Shown one piece after another: positions 19,933-30,304 of a stretch of 43,082 bases of DNA (position 1 is its first letter; every line of letters starts with the position of its first letter). The translations under genes were made by a program, and so were the position numbers. Under the pieces are notes generated by a model. That model was given only the letters and a program-made list of their open reading frames with translations. It was not told the origin of the DNA and did no database searches. Source of the DNA: Haplosporangium gracile (taxonomy: Eukaryota > Mortierellomycota > Mortierellomycetes > Mortierellales > Mortierellaceae). The stretch lies in NCBI GenBank assembly GCA_015499985.1, contig JAAAUF010000209.1:6535-49616 (forward strand). Reading direction: 5' to 3'.

Positions 19933-21983
19933 GAGGATGAGGTTGAGGAAGAAGAGAGGGAGGAGGCGGTGGTGGTGGCAGAGGCATGAGATGACGTAAA
20001 AGTGTGCGTGGTGGTAAAAGTAGGCTCCGATGCGAATGTTGCTGGTGCCATAGGGCTCGGTGCCGAAACTGCAGAGGAAACTATAGCCGAGGCGCGGTAC
20101 CTAACTTCAAACTGTCGACTGAGTCTCAGGTCCGGCAATTGAGTTTGGAGCCACCGCAGATGTTCAGGGGCATCAATTGCAGGGGATTTGTCGTGGTTGT
20201 CTGGTAGAAATGTCGCCAGTCGTAAATGTCTCCAGTTGCTCGCCATCCACTCCACCTCAGCCTGGCCCACCGTCGCAGAAGAGTCCAACGACCAATCCAT
20301 AGCATCCAAACGAACAGATCCTCTAAGCTCTCTCAGTTCCTTCAGACCCTTCAGCATCGTCAGGTATCCTCGTTTGTTGATAGCCTTGTCATCGAGAATG
20401 AGCAGTCGTGGGAACACACGAGACTCTGGTGTCAGGTCAAACTCGTTTCCTGTCGGATTGATTCTGACAGCGACAGACTTAAGATCTAAAATCTCCAGAT
20501 TGGTCAACATACCGAGGTTGCGGTAAAACGTCTCTAATGCAGCCCATCGCCTCTGCTCCTCTGCCAATCCAGCCTGTGGACGGTTGTAGTCTCCAAGGTT
20601 CACCGCTAATCCCAAATATTTCAGGTTAGAGCAAGCCCACGGAGCGAGAGTCGCGTCGGCCAAAGTGATAGCTAATCGCGAGTGGCGCATTCCCGAAATC
20701 TCGAGGTGCTCCAAGACGCGACAGCTGGCCAAAATCTCCTGAATGCCATTACTCTGAATCCCAATCGCTTCCCGCAACACGATCCTTCGAAGCGTCGCTG
20801 AGTGCCTTATCACTGTCACTCCCAGTCGTCCAGGCGAATCATCCTGAATTCCATTGAAATGAAGTGTCTCCAGCTGTTGTCGGGGTAAGGCTTCAGTCAC
20901 ACCCAGGACACAATGTCCGCGCCCATCCTTGTATTTTTGTCCGACAAAGACACGTCGAATCCTTGGGCAATTCGCCTTGATAACATCGACCATGTCGTAA
21001 CAATCATTCTCGTCAGGGTTGACAAACGGAAACTCGAGAGCCTCGACCATAGGACAGTGGGTGAAGATGTATTTGAGCTGAGCATGAAGGTACCCTGTGG
21101 TGTCCAAGGGCAGCTCCAGGATCTTCAGGCTCTGCAAAGGTTCGCAGCGTTCGACAAGGATGCCCTCATCCCAGTCGAGATCCCTGTGAGACACATTAAG
21201 GTCTGGAATCGGAGCAAAATGAATGAGCTCACCCTTCCACTTGAACGAGACAATCGACGGAGGCAAGACGAAAAAGACCTTGGCGACATCGTAAAAGGTT
21301 GGAGGTGAGCCGGCGGTGCCCTTTAGCTCGAGATGCTTGAGATTCTGGAGCCTGGAGATTGACCGGGCCAACACGCGGATGGAGAGAGGGGTGGGGACGT
21401 CCACACCATGAATACGAAGATCAGTCAGACCAGGGTTGAGCCCGACGAGCCAGCAGACTGTGAGGACCAAGGGAGAGGTGTTGTACATATTGATGGCAAA
21501 GCTGAGGTATCGCCCGCCATGCAGGGACTCGAGGTTGACATGCAGTCGGTTCAGGTGGGTGAAGAGCGGGAGGGGTTGGACCGTTTGCATCTGAGACCTG
21601 TAGTTTGGGTTGGGGTGCCAGGCGGGTTTCGCCAGCTTCAGAGGAACGGAGAGTTCGGCCGTCGATGGGTCATTGTTGCTGTACTGTTGTTCCATGTATT
21701 CTTGCGCTGCGACATATTGGAAGCAGAGAAAGACGAGGGTTATTTTGAGGGAGCGGATACGGTCAAAGTTGTTGATGAGAGCAGAGAAGGCGTCGGGGGA
21801 CTTTATGAGTCGAATGACTCGTTCTTCGGGGACGAGTTCGAGATGGTACCAGAAACAAGGGTAGAAGAGGGTATGGAGTTTCCGGCTGGTCTGCATTAGA
21901 TTGGAGATGTCGCTTGCACGGAGGAAGGACGAGAGCAAGCTGGTCAATTCCGGCAGCTGGAAGAAGGTAGCCGACGGCGACAT
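19878..21983 (-). CDS. F-box/LRR-type protein with Ser/Thr-rich tail
   Basis: Single-exon gene, 701 residues, ATG at 21983. The N-terminus ATFFQLPELTSLLSSFLRAS followed by LMQTSRKLHTLFYPCFWYHL is F-box-like and close in style to copies A and B. LRR-type segments follow (LQNLKHLELKG, LTNLEILDLKS), then KELRELRGSV and AEVEWMASNWRHLRLATFLP, the family C-terminal block. After about residue 630 comes a low-complexity Ser/Thr/Ala tail. The tail probably continues in another frame to 19624, so the stop used here may be the product of a frameshift. The 5' leader is made of CAA/CAG triplets. Confidence 0.8.
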   Translation of the reverse strand: MSPSATFFQLPELTSLLSSFLRASDISNLMQTSRKLHTLFYPCFWYHLELVPEERVIRLIKSPDAFSALINNFDRIRSLKITLVFLCFQYVAAQEYMEQQYSNNDPSTAELSVPLKLAKPAWHPNPNYRSQMQTVQPLPLFTHLNRLHVNLESLHGGRYLSFAINMYNTSPLVLTVCWLVGLNPGLTDLRIHGVDVPTPLSIRVLARSISRLQNLKHLELKGTAGSPPTFYDVAKVFFVLPPSIVSFKWKGELIHFAPIPDLNVSHRDLDWDEGILVERCEPLQSLKILELPLDTTGYLHAQLKYIFTHCPMVEALEFPFVNPDENDCYDMVDVIKANCPRIRRVFVGQKYKDGRGHCVLGVTEALPRQQLETLHFNGIQDDSPGRLGVTVIRHSATLRRIVLREAIGIQSNGIQEILASCRVLEHLEISGMRHSRLAITLADATLAPWACSNLKYLGLAVNLGDYNRPQAGLAEEQRRWAALETFYRNLGMLTNLEILDLKSVAVRINPTGNEFDLTPESRVFPRLLILDDKAINKRGYLTMLKGLKELRELRGSVRLDAMDWSLDSSATVGQAEVEWMASNWRHLRLATFLPDNHDKSPAIDAPEHLRWLQTQLPDLRLSRQFEVRYRASAIVSSAVSAPSPMAPATFASEPTFTTTHTFTSSHASATTTASSLSSSSTSSSSGFTLDQPSQQDQLLQY

Positions 21984-22000
21984 CAGAAAGGGATGTATAT

Positions 22001-22066
22001 GCTGGTTGCTGTTGTTGCTGTTGTTGCTGTTGTTGCTGTTGTTGTTGTTATTGCTGTTGTTGTTAT
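22001..22066 (-). repeat. CAA/CAG triplet repeat in the 5' leader
   Basis: Read on the minus strand, this is a run of CAA, AAC and CAG triplets ending just before CATATACATCCCTTTCTG and the ATG at 21983. It lies where the leader of the F-box gene should be. CAA-rich leaders are unstructured and are known to favour ribosome scanning in other eukaryotes; that role here is inference. Confidence 0.6.
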
Positions 22067-22944
22067 AGTGGTTCTAGTGAATGAATGAGTCAGTTGAGGA
22101 GGAAGAGGAGGATGAGAGGAAGCTGTAGGTGAATGTAGTATGAGGTAAAGAGGGAAAAAGGGAAGAAGGGGCTGGTAGAGAGAAGGCGAGGAAGGGAAGC
22201 GGCGTGAGAGAGAAAGTGGTGGCAAAACTCGAAAGACTTTTAATTGCATGATTTCTAATTGCACAAGCGCGAAGAAAGGAGATAGATGCTGGAGACACTC
22301 TCCTAGGCAAGGCGTCCCTTGTGTCCGGGATGGTTAGGCGCCAAGGCAGTTCACAAAACACTCTGACAAGCAACCAAGAACAAGGTTCACGACGCCAAGC
22401 CGTTTCCCGCAGTAAAAAATGAAAAAAAAGAGAAAGCTGCGGGTATAAGAGCTCTTTCCTTTTCACAACCCGAAAAAGCTTATGCAACATGACTGAGGGG
22501 AGCAAGGTTCTCTTTTTTGTGCTTTGAGACAAGTGCATTCTAGTGCATTCTTCATTCTTTCCTTTTTTCCTTCTTTCCTTCTTCCTTGATTCTTCTTTGT
22601 TCCAGACATTATCTTGCTTGAAAGAGAGAGACTTGAACGAGCCAATGCTTTGTTTCCGGCTGGATAAAAAAGTGGCAGTGGTTCAACAAACAACAAGAAG
22701 AGAAGTATCATCGACACCTGTTGCCTCCTCCCTTCTCCTTCTTTGAACTCAAATGACCGAAAAGAACTTTATTCGTCAAAGCATTCATCCCACGCTCTCT
22801 CGCCCAATCGACCAATCGACCAATCCGATACTTTTCTCTTGACTGCATAAGAATAAAAGGGCCGAAACACATTTCTTGCTCTTCTCTCTCCATCATATTC
22901 CCTTCACTTCTTCACTACTGAACACGCCCCTTCCTCCTTTAAAA
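22067..22944. promoter_or_regulatory. Divergent promoter region between two F-box genes
   Basis: About 880 bases separate the minus-strand gene (ATG 21983) and the plus-strand gene (ATG 22945). They contain GA/CT-rich tracts and, near 22851, GAATAAAAGGG, a TATA-like element about 90 bases before the plus-strand ATG. No coding frame with an ATG and plausible composition was found. Confidence 0.45.
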
Positions 22945-24519
22945 ATGACAACGGCTCAACTGCCCACAGAGGTCTTTGACCACATCGCCAACTTCCTCGC
23001 TTTACCCGACTTTGCATCCCTCACTCGAGTCAGCAAGGAATGGCATCAGATCTGGACTCGACATCTCTGGAGGTCCATTCACGTCCGCCATAACGACCAC
23101 CTCGACCTCTTCAACGCCTTCGAAGCCACCAAAAGTAGACTCCAGCATGGTAACTTCATCAGGGCTCTCCACGTCTGTAACTTTTCCATGGTTGAACAGA
23201 TCATGCTCGATACAAACATTCGCCTACACACTCTCGATCTCCTCGACACCTCTCGCACTCTTGGCCTCTACAAGTCTCACCCCGACATCCTCTTCCAGAT
23301 TCTCCAAAAGAGTCCCTCCCTCGTTACGCTCAAGTTAGCAGAGTGTCCTCTCGAGTACGAGCGCTTCCTTTGCACAATCATCGAATGCCTTCCCCGACTC
23401 AAGACTCTCGATGTCCTCGATGCAGAAATGGCTCAGATCCCCAAACTCAAGGATGAGACCGTTAAGACCTTTTTAGCAAACGCCCCAGCGACAATCGAGT
23501 ATATCCAAATGGCCGTCCTCTTTCACAACTCTGAAGACTGGGATGCGATGAGCGAGCCCTGGCTCTCCAAGTACTACAACAAGACCACGGACCATCCAGC
23601 TCTCACAGTCGTCTCCTTCAACGGCCACATGGGCGACCGTGTTCCCCTGGTTCTCTCAGAAGACTTTCTCCGATCCGCACCACAGTTAAGAGCGATTGAG
23701 TTTCTGCAGGAGAACACTCCAAGAACGGATTGGGTCACCAGCGGCGCCTTGCACGATATGATTCAAAGGGCCACCTCTCGATCTCTCGAGATGCTGTCTT
23801 CTCCTAGCCTCAGGACCTTCTCGGACAAGGATATTGCTCAACACATCACAACAGAGCAAGGCATCAGAGACGATCAGGTTCAACGATGGTACTCTATTAA
23901 TCTTGTGGACTGCAAAGGTGCAGGACCTGCGACCTCTCAAGCAATTGTCGACACCTGTCAGCAAGATCTTACCGAGTTGATCATAGTAGGCTGCGAGGCG
24001 ATGGGCAGCCAAGATCTCCAAGCTATTCTCGGATCTGCTATTCATTTGCGGTCACTGGAAACGAGCTGCATCGGTGATTATGTCAAGCCTTGTCTCAAGC
24101 TACTGGCACAGGATATGCTCCTTTCAACATGGGCTTGTCGGTGGCTCCGGATCCTCAGCATCGAAATTGGCGGTATTCCGAGACCAGATATTAAGGAGGA
24201 TCAGCATGGCGAACCTATCCCAGAGGGACATCCGATGCACAGCGGGACGGACGAGGAGAGCTATGTTATTCAGAGAAGGATCTACCGACAGTTGGGCAGC
24301 CTTGTGTACCTTGAGGAGCTGTATTTGGGGAACAGCCACGGCGAGAATCAGCTGAATTGTCTCTCGATGACACTGGAGAGTGGGCTCGACTTTCTTGATG
24401 GACTGCAGGCGTTGCGAGTGCTTGGGGTGGGGATGATGCACCACCGGATCCACACGGCAGATCGTGAGTGGATGTGGAGGACCTGGTGCCGCCTAGAGAC
24501 TATCCTGGGGATGTATTAG
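22945..24519 (+). CDS. F-box/LRR protein
   Basis: Single-exon gene, 524 residues. The start at AAAAATG (22945) puts the F-box at the very N-terminus: LPTEVFDHIANFLALPDFAS then LTRVSKEWHQIWTRHLW, the most canonical F-box in the window, with the conserved LP near the start and a W-x-x-LW ending. LRR-like segments include LVTLKLAECPL and LKTLDVLD; the C-terminus carries LRVLGVGMMHHRI and a degenerate DREWMWRTWCRLETILGMY block. F-box proteins recruit substrates to SCF ubiquitin ligases via Skp1. This gene is the intact relative of the two decayed copies at 16382 and 18291. Substrate unknown. Confidence 0.85.
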   Translation: MTTAQLPTEVFDHIANFLALPDFASLTRVSKEWHQIWTRHLWRSIHVRHNDHLDLFNAFEATKSRLQHGNFIRALHVCNFSMVEQIMLDTNIRLHTLDLLDTSRTLGLYKSHPDILFQILQKSPSLVTLKLAECPLEYERFLCTIIECLPRLKTLDVLDAEMAQIPKLKDETVKTFLANAPATIEYIQMAVLFHNSEDWDAMSEPWLSKYYNKTTDHPALTVVSFNGHMGDRVPLVLSEDFLRSAPQLRAIEFLQENTPRTDWVTSGALHDMIQRATSRSLEMLSSPSLRTFSDKDIAQHITTEQGIRDDQVQRWYSINLVDCKGAGPATSQAIVDTCQQDLTELIIVGCEAMGSQDLQAILGSAIHLRSLETSCIGDYVKPCLKLLAQDMLLSTWACRWLRILSIEIGGIPRPDIKEDQHGEPIPEGHPMHSGTDEESYVIQRRIYRQLGSLVYLEELYLGNSHGENQLNCLSMTLESGLDFLDGLQALRVLGVGMMHHRIHTADREWMWRTWCRLETILGMY

Positions 24520-25319
24520 ACACCAGCATTTGCGTTCTGAAGATACAAAGAACAAAAATTAAAAATACAGAATCTGAGTGAAACCTGGTTGATTAGTAGC
24601 CAATGAATGAGCGGTGCATGAAATGCTAAAACCAAGGCCCCTTGTCCCTGTTTCCTGTTCCCTGGAGCAAGACCGCCCGCCAAGAAAAATCTTCTTTAGG
24701 AGTATGTATGGTTAAGTTGTGAACAGCATCAGCATGGCCTGTTCATAGCTGTTGTTGTTGGTGTGTGCATGGTTCCCATTCTTTCTTCTCCTTTGTCAGT
24801 GTCTCCGTCTGTGTTACTTTTTGGTCTGTTTATTTCAATTGAGTAGATTACTTGGTTTGCTTGGTTTGCTTGGTTTGCTTGTTTGTTTTGCCGAATTGTG
24901 CTCCCAATTGAACCATTAGTCTCCCTTCTTTTCTCCTTCCCGTCGAACTCCTTCCTTCCCAGAGCAGAGTCCCAGCCTACCAGTCCAGGCTTACCCAAAG
25001 TCTGTCGTAGAACATCCTCTTCCTTCACACTTTCACACTTTCTCCGTTACCTTTCAGCCCCATTTCCTCAACTTCAAAAGAGAGAAGCGTCACCGCTTTT
25101 TTTTTTTTTATTGTTGGTGATTCCACCTTCTGATTCCTTTCTTTCTTTCTTTCTTCGTTCCATCTCCACATCCCTATCCTCACCCTCGTCGTTTCACCCG
25201 TCCTTCTCACGCGAGACGCCCTCAGCTTGCATATACCTTTCTTCTTCAACGTCTACATATATACCCCGCATATACACCTTTTCATTGTTCAACATCAAAC
25301 GTCCGTCCCTTCATCCAAG
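24520..25319. other. Intergenic region and CT-rich leader of the T5orf172-type gene
   Basis: Eight hundred bases without a supported gene. The left part is AT-rich 3' sequence; a 9-base tandem repeat lies at 24851-24877; from about 24920 the DNA is strongly CT-rich (CTTTCTTTCTTTC near 25137), like the promoter of the chitin synthase. An in-frame ATG-less extension upstream of 25320 is leader, not protein. Confidence 0.45.
24851..24877. repeat. Tandem 9-base repeat
   Basis: CTTGGTTTG occurs three times in a row, followed by a shortened copy. Confidence 0.85.
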
Positions 25320-27480
25320 ATGACCAACTCGAGTGCATCCGGTCGCTGCAAGGCCATTGCCGTCTCCACCGGTCAGCAGTGCTCCCGCTCAGGCAAACTC
25401 GACGGCTACTGCTCAGAAAAGCACAAGGAACAGGCTGCCGCTCTCTGGGGTGGCCGTCAACCAGGTGCGAGCCCTTATACCGACTCTGAGGCAGAGAAAG
25501 ACGACGACGATAAGCCCAAGAAGGCCACCAAGACCACCAAGGCACTGAAAGCTCTCGGCATCAAAAAATCGGCTGCCGTCGACGACGATGATCATACGGT
25601 GAGACCTGCACCTGTCCCTGTTGTTCCACCAAAAGAACCCAAAACTGCCGTCAAGAAGACTGCTGCTGCCAAGACCACCAAGAAGACCCCCGCGCCTCGA
25701 AAGGCTGTCTCTACTGGTCGCAAGAAGAAGGTTATCGAGTCCTCTGACGAGTTTGAGCCCCAATTTGATGGTGACTATGCCTCTAGTGACAGTGAGGACA
25801 GCGACACGGACGACTTTGATGATTCAGACGACGATGACTCTGACGACGTCGATGAACTTTCAGGAAAGATGGCCTCTATCAAGATCCAGCCAAACAAATC
25901 TGCAGCCCCCGTACGTACTGAAGAAGACGGCTCCCTGAAGACCAAGATTAAGCGCACAAAGTCCAAGATCTTCAGCACCAATGCCGTCTTGGCTCCTCCC
26001 AAGAATAAGACAAAGTCTAGTTCTGCCTCGAGTCGCCCCACTGGAGGATTCTGGGTTCCAGTTCCCGTCCCCGTGAAGCTCCCCGAATCGACCATCAAGG
26101 CCCTCTCGGTTATCAAGGAGAAGCTGTTGGATCGCCAAGACAGCGACGACGCGGTGACTCCTATTACTAATCCTCACAACGTACCCGAAAAGAAGCCCTC
26201 TGGCTTCTTCAAGTATAAGATTCGCGTGCACGAGTACCTGCATGCTAACGAGGAAAAGGAGGACTCGGAGTCGAAGCGCGCTGCTGTCCGTCGTCGGCTC
26301 CACAACATCGGTTCGCTATTCAAGCCAAAGACGACCGGTACGCCTGCTCCCAAGAAGGAGAAGGGGGAGAAGAAGCCTGTAGGCGGTATGGTGACGACGA
26401 CAAAGCCATCGGACAAGCGCAGAGGATCTCAGGACAGTGTGGACTCGATCACTAAGAACATCAACGACTTGTCGGTCAAGGCTGACGATTCGGACGACGA
26501 GTTCCCTAACCAGTGTCATGGATTCAATACGAACGGACACCGTTGCAAGCGCAAGGTTAAGTTGGATCGTCCTCAAGAGAAGGGCGAGGTCTTGATGTGC
26601 CATGACCACGAGGTGAACGATGAGGACGAAGTTGTTGTTCACATCGAGGGCAAGGGCGGTGTGCTCCTTCAATGGCTCGACGTCTCCGGTGAGTCTTTTG
26701 TTCTTTGGTTCTATATATTTACATTTTGTATTGGGTCTCGGTCGGGTAGCTGACGAATTATTTTTTTGTTTAATTTCGTGTTGTAGAATGGGTCAACCCC
26801 AATTTGCCAGACTATGTACAGAACAAGCTCAGGAAGGCCATGGAGAGGCCCACCTCGGATAATGACAAGCCTGGATACATCTATGCCTACCAGCTCAAGG
26901 AGAGTATGTTCTCTTTTTTTGTCCTCCTTTTCTATAGTTTTTTCTTAATTTTTTTCTTCTTCTCCTGCATACGTACCTTTGCAAAACGTTTGTCAGTACC
27001 ATCCATACTCACTTATCTGACTCAATACCCTTTACTTCTTTCCAATTAGCTCGTTCAACTGGGACGCATACGTTGTTTAAGGTGGGGCGTACCGATAATG
27101 TGTACCGCCGTATGAACGAGTGGTCCGACAAGTGCGGCTCACCACCAATATTGCTTGAGGTCTTCCCCGAACAAGGAGCATTGGCACCCAAGGACGAAAA
27201 CGACTTGGCAGAGACATCCAAGCCTGAGGATGACTCTGTGGTGACGGGTCTCCGGTGTCGATACGCGCACCGCTTGGAGCGGTTGATTCACATTGAGTTG
27301 AAGCCTTTCCACGACAAAAACCATACCTGTCCCTGCAAGACCAAGCATATGGAGTGGTTCATGATCCCCAATCAGCCTGGCCTGAGCGAGAAGCAGCAGT
27401 TGAAGCAGGCGTGGGCGCAGGTCCGCCGTGTGATTGTTCACTGGACGAATTACGTGGAGCGCGTCTACGGACCTGGATAA
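25320..27480 (+). CDS. T5orf172 (GIY-YIG-like) domain protein with two Cys/His motifs
   Basis: Three exons, 25320-26688, 26787-26903 and 27050-27480, give 638 residues; both introns are GT-AG (98 and 146 bases). Residues 8-36 form a C-x10-C-x9-C-x3-H motif, and a similar C-x9-C...C-x-H unit precedes the catalytic-like domain (about 399-430). Between them are Lys-rich and very acidic Ser/Asp tracts (about 140-185) typical of nuclear proteins. The C-terminal third (from about 487) has GYIYAYQ, then LFKVGRTDNVYRRMNEW, then HRLERLIHIELKPF, the order of Tyr, Arg and Glu found in T5orf172/MUG113 domains of the GIY-YIG superfamily. This type is widespread in fungi and poorly studied; DNA binding or cleavage is inferred from the fold. 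The next F-box gene starts only 217 bases downstream. Confidence 0.85.
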
Positions 27481-27697
27481 ACCCCTATTGTCCTGTTTGT
27501 ATATACCAGCAGTGTGCTGCAACACGCCTTGTTGAATAGATGTGTGTATAAATAAAATTGTCTTCAAATTTGTCTCTTCATGGTCAAAAACACTCTTTTT
27601 TTGTCTCTTGCTGATGATTACTTTACTTCTCACCTTCAGCCTTCTTCTATCCACCTTTTTCACCTTTTTTGACGTCCTTTCCTTCCTGTGACATCCG

Positions 27698-29800
27698 ATG
27701 CTCCATCTCACCACCAGACCTGCCTCCGCCCACCTTGCCCACCTAAACCCATTCAACCATGCTCGCTTACGCATTCAACACAATCAAAAGGAGTCCGTTG
27801 CACTCCCACAAGTCCTCAACATTCCTCTCCTCTGCGACGAGATCGCCTCCTCTCTAACCCCTTACACCTTATCCCTCTGCACCCAAGTCAGCCGTACCTG
27901 GCGCCAGGCATTCTCGCCAGTCCTCTGGGCAAACCTCTCCTTCGTCAACCAATACACCGTCTCACTCTTCCGCAACTCCCCCCAAATCCAAGCCGCGATC
28001 CTCCAACACGCGCCTCATATCCGGTCGATCCACAGCGTCTTCTGTTATACCTTCGAGTCTCTCCCCACCCAGCCCAACCTTTTCCAGAACCTGACTCGGC
28101 TCGATTCGCTTGCCTCGGAACTGCACAACAAGGGGATTGTCGACCATACGAATGCAGTTCGATTGCTTCAGTTTATTAAAGTGAACACCAGTTTGAGGGA
28201 GATCAGGCTGACGGTTTTCCCTTTGGCGAATGAGGCTGTGTCGGAGTTATTAGGCGCCACGCTTGCGGACCATCCGGGTCTGGTCTTGGCGGCGATTACA
28301 TGCTTTACTGAGGCCCATTTGGGGGGCGTCAGACACGTGTTGAGGGGTGCTGCTATGGGCCGGTTGGAGTGCTTGCGATTGACTTGTCGAGCCAATTATA
28401 GCAGCAGTTCTGCTTTCAGTGCTTTGTCGACAACAGCATCAGCGGCAGCGACGACAATTGACCAGGAACAGGAGGAACAGCAACTGGAAGCGCTCTTACC
28501 GGAGGGACACGTCGCACGGCACTTCAAGGAACTTCATGTCGACGCCGAGCTACAGCACATCTACCACCTCACCATCCTTCCTCTTCTGCGACACTGCCCC
28601 AACCTGGACTCCCTCCTCGTCACAGGACTAGACACGATACGATCGATACAAGGGCTATGTCAAGTCCTAGAATCAACAACAACAAGACTTCGCCACCTTA
28701 CCCTCGCATGCTCCTCGTCGTCGTCCTCCTCCTCCGCAGACGACAATAGGGGTCAGGACGAACAATACGCGTCAAGATTACTGGAAGCCTGTCAGACAGA
28801 TCGACTCCAATCCTTGGTCGTTCAGAATGGACTCATTATCGGGCGCCCGTTGATCCGAGCGTTGTTATCGTTTTCACGACAGCATCGGTTCACGCTTCAG
28901 GAGCTGGATTTCGAAAACTGTAAGGGTGGGAGTGTGGAGAGCAAGGACTTGCAGCTGATTTTGACGTCGTGTCCGAATTTGATTACCTTTTTGGCCATGA
29001 CACCTCCTGGACGATCAACAGGGACATCGACAAGTAACGGTAGTAGTACAGGCAGCAGTAATGGCGGAGGAGCTGGTGGTGATAGCAGGAATGGCGGTGC
29101 GGATATGAGGATCAATATAAAGGACTTGCCGACGGGGATGGGCAACAAACCGGCGTGGGTTTGTCTCCGTCTACAACGTCTCAGCATCGGGTTCTCCGGG
29201 TTCTTGTCTCTGCAACGGCCCAACTTGAGGACATCCTTATCCAATTACATGGCCAACACCGACGACAGTGGAGTGTCTGCTGTTACTGGAGTCAACGTTA
29301 ATGTCAGTGACAGTGCGAGTGCCAAGACCAGTCTTAATATCTATGTAGATCACATATATTCACAACTGGCCCTATTGACCGAGCTCAAGATATTGTACCT
29401 CGGAGGAGAGATCGAACCTGCGTCTGGAACTGGATCTTTGGCAGCAGGATTAACAGCTGGATACGTGTCCGCCTTCCCGACCGACCCATCACCCCTCCCA
29501 TCATCCTTCGACCTGACCATGCGCTCAGGGTTGGGCCGATTGGAAACCCTGACGCGGTTACAGGAATTGGATGTGCAGAGGATATGGCATCACCGTATCT
29601 CTGCCCGCGAGTGTGCGTGGATGGCGCGTTCGTTTCCTCGCCTCCAGACGTTTCGCGGTAGTGGGAGTGTTGTTCTAGTGAATGGAGCGGAGGCAGAAGC
29701 GGGGGTAGGTGAAAGAGGGGTGAAGAAGCCGGTGTTTGTGAGGGAGATGAAGAAGTATTGTCCGAAGGCTGAAGTATGGATCGGTTCTCAGCGCGCGTAA
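27698..29800 (+). CDS. F-box/LRR-type protein with Ser/Gly-rich insertion
   Basis: Single-exon gene, 700 residues, ATG at 27698. The F-box-like segment starts late, about residue 33 (LPQVLNIPLLCDEIASSLTP then LCTQVSRTWRQAFSPVLW). LRR-type units follow (LQSLVVQNGL, LTELKILYLGG). Low-complexity insertions are a poly-Ser run and a Thr/Ser/Gly/Asn stretch around residues 443-470. The C-terminus has LQELDVQRIWHHRISARECA followed by WMARSFPRLQTFRG, the family block. The first 30 residues are basic and hydrophobic and could be leader if a later start were used, but no second ATG precedes the F-box. Likely an SCF adaptor; substrate unknown. Confidence 0.8.
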   Translation: MLHLTTRPASAHLAHLNPFNHARLRIQHNQKESVALPQVLNIPLLCDEIASSLTPYTLSLCTQVSRTWRQAFSPVLWANLSFVNQYTVSLFRNSPQIQAAILQHAPHIRSIHSVFCYTFESLPTQPNLFQNLTRLDSLASELHNKGIVDHTNAVRLLQFIKVNTSLREIRLTVFPLANEAVSELLGATLADHPGLVLAAITCFTEAHLGGVRHVLRGAAMGRLECLRLTCRANYSSSSAFSALSTTASAAATTIDQEQEEQQLEALLPEGHVARHFKELHVDAELQHIYHLTILPLLRHCPNLDSLLVTGLDTIRSIQGLCQVLESTTTRLRHLTLACSSSSSSSSADDNRGQDEQYASRLLEACQTDRLQSLVVQNGLIIGRPLIRALLSFSRQHRFTLQELDFENCKGGSVESKDLQLILTSCPNLITFLAMTPPGRSTGTSTSNGSSTGSSNGGGAGGDSRNGGADMRINIKDLPTGMGNKPAWVCLRLQRLSIGFSGFLSLQRPNLRTSLSNYMANTDDSGVSAVTGVNVNVSDSASAKTSLNIYVDHIYSQLALLTELKILYLGGEIEPASGTGSLAAGLTAGYVSAFPTDPSPLPSSFDLTMRSGLGRLETLTRLQELDVQRIWHHRISARECAWMARSFPRLQTFRGSGSVVLVNGAEAEAGVGERGVKKPVFVREMKKYCPKAEVWIGSQRA

Positions 29801-30028
29801 TGTTTCTTTTTTTTCGCTTTTATTATATAAAGCAAAGGTTGGGAGGAAGTTGATCTGTAGATGTGTGTGACAAATGAAAGAAACTGTAAGTTATGCGTAC
29901 GATAACAATACTTATTAAAGGAGGAGAAAATATGCTTGAATGCGAAGTATACAAAATGCTGAGAGAAGAAAAAACAATATTCTCGTCCAAGAGCAGCCAG
30001 ACAGAGTCTTGCTCCATGTGGACAGCAG
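29801..30028. other. 3' spacer
   Basis: AT-rich DNA with ATTATATAAAGC just after the F-box stop and CTTATTAAAGG near 29912. Only low-complexity frames are present. Confidence 0.4.
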
Positions 30029-30304
30029 TCAATCATCCTCCGCGTCAGAGTCGGTAACAAAACGAACACGGACGTTCTGGGTGCGAGCATCAAAGAGATG
30101 AGCAATAGGCATCATTGTCTTGGTGCGTACCATAACAGAGGGCCGGTGGTGGCGTCAGATATTGGGGTCTGTCTGGAACTTGTACCAGAGCATGCCGAGG
30201 TCTGTGAAATGGAGGACGCCAATGAAGGAGAGGACTGGGTAGGCTTCGAGCGGAATGGGTCGTATCTCGCGCAGGCATCTTCTATGAAGTCCTTGCGGTG
30301 ACAT
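30029..30304 (-). pseudogene. NDUFA4/B12D-like mitochondrial small protein, broken
   Basis: On the minus strand, RKDFIEDACARYDPF is read in one frame (about 30299-30255). The next frame continues IPLEAYPVLSFIGVLHF and GMLWYKFQTDPNI up to a TGA at 30157-30155. That frame then stays open (RHHRPSVMVRTKTMMPIAHL) to TGA 30031-30029. The layout of an aromatic-acidic N-terminus, P-L-E-A-Y-P entry, one membrane helix and a D-P-N turn resembles NDUFA4/B12D (MLRQ) subunits of the respiratory chain. One missing base near 30254 and one sense-to-TGA change would explain the pattern. A 49-codon ORF from the ATG at 30304 is intact but lacks the usual N- and C-termini. The family name is from memory of its layout and should be treated as tentative. 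Confidence 0.45.
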
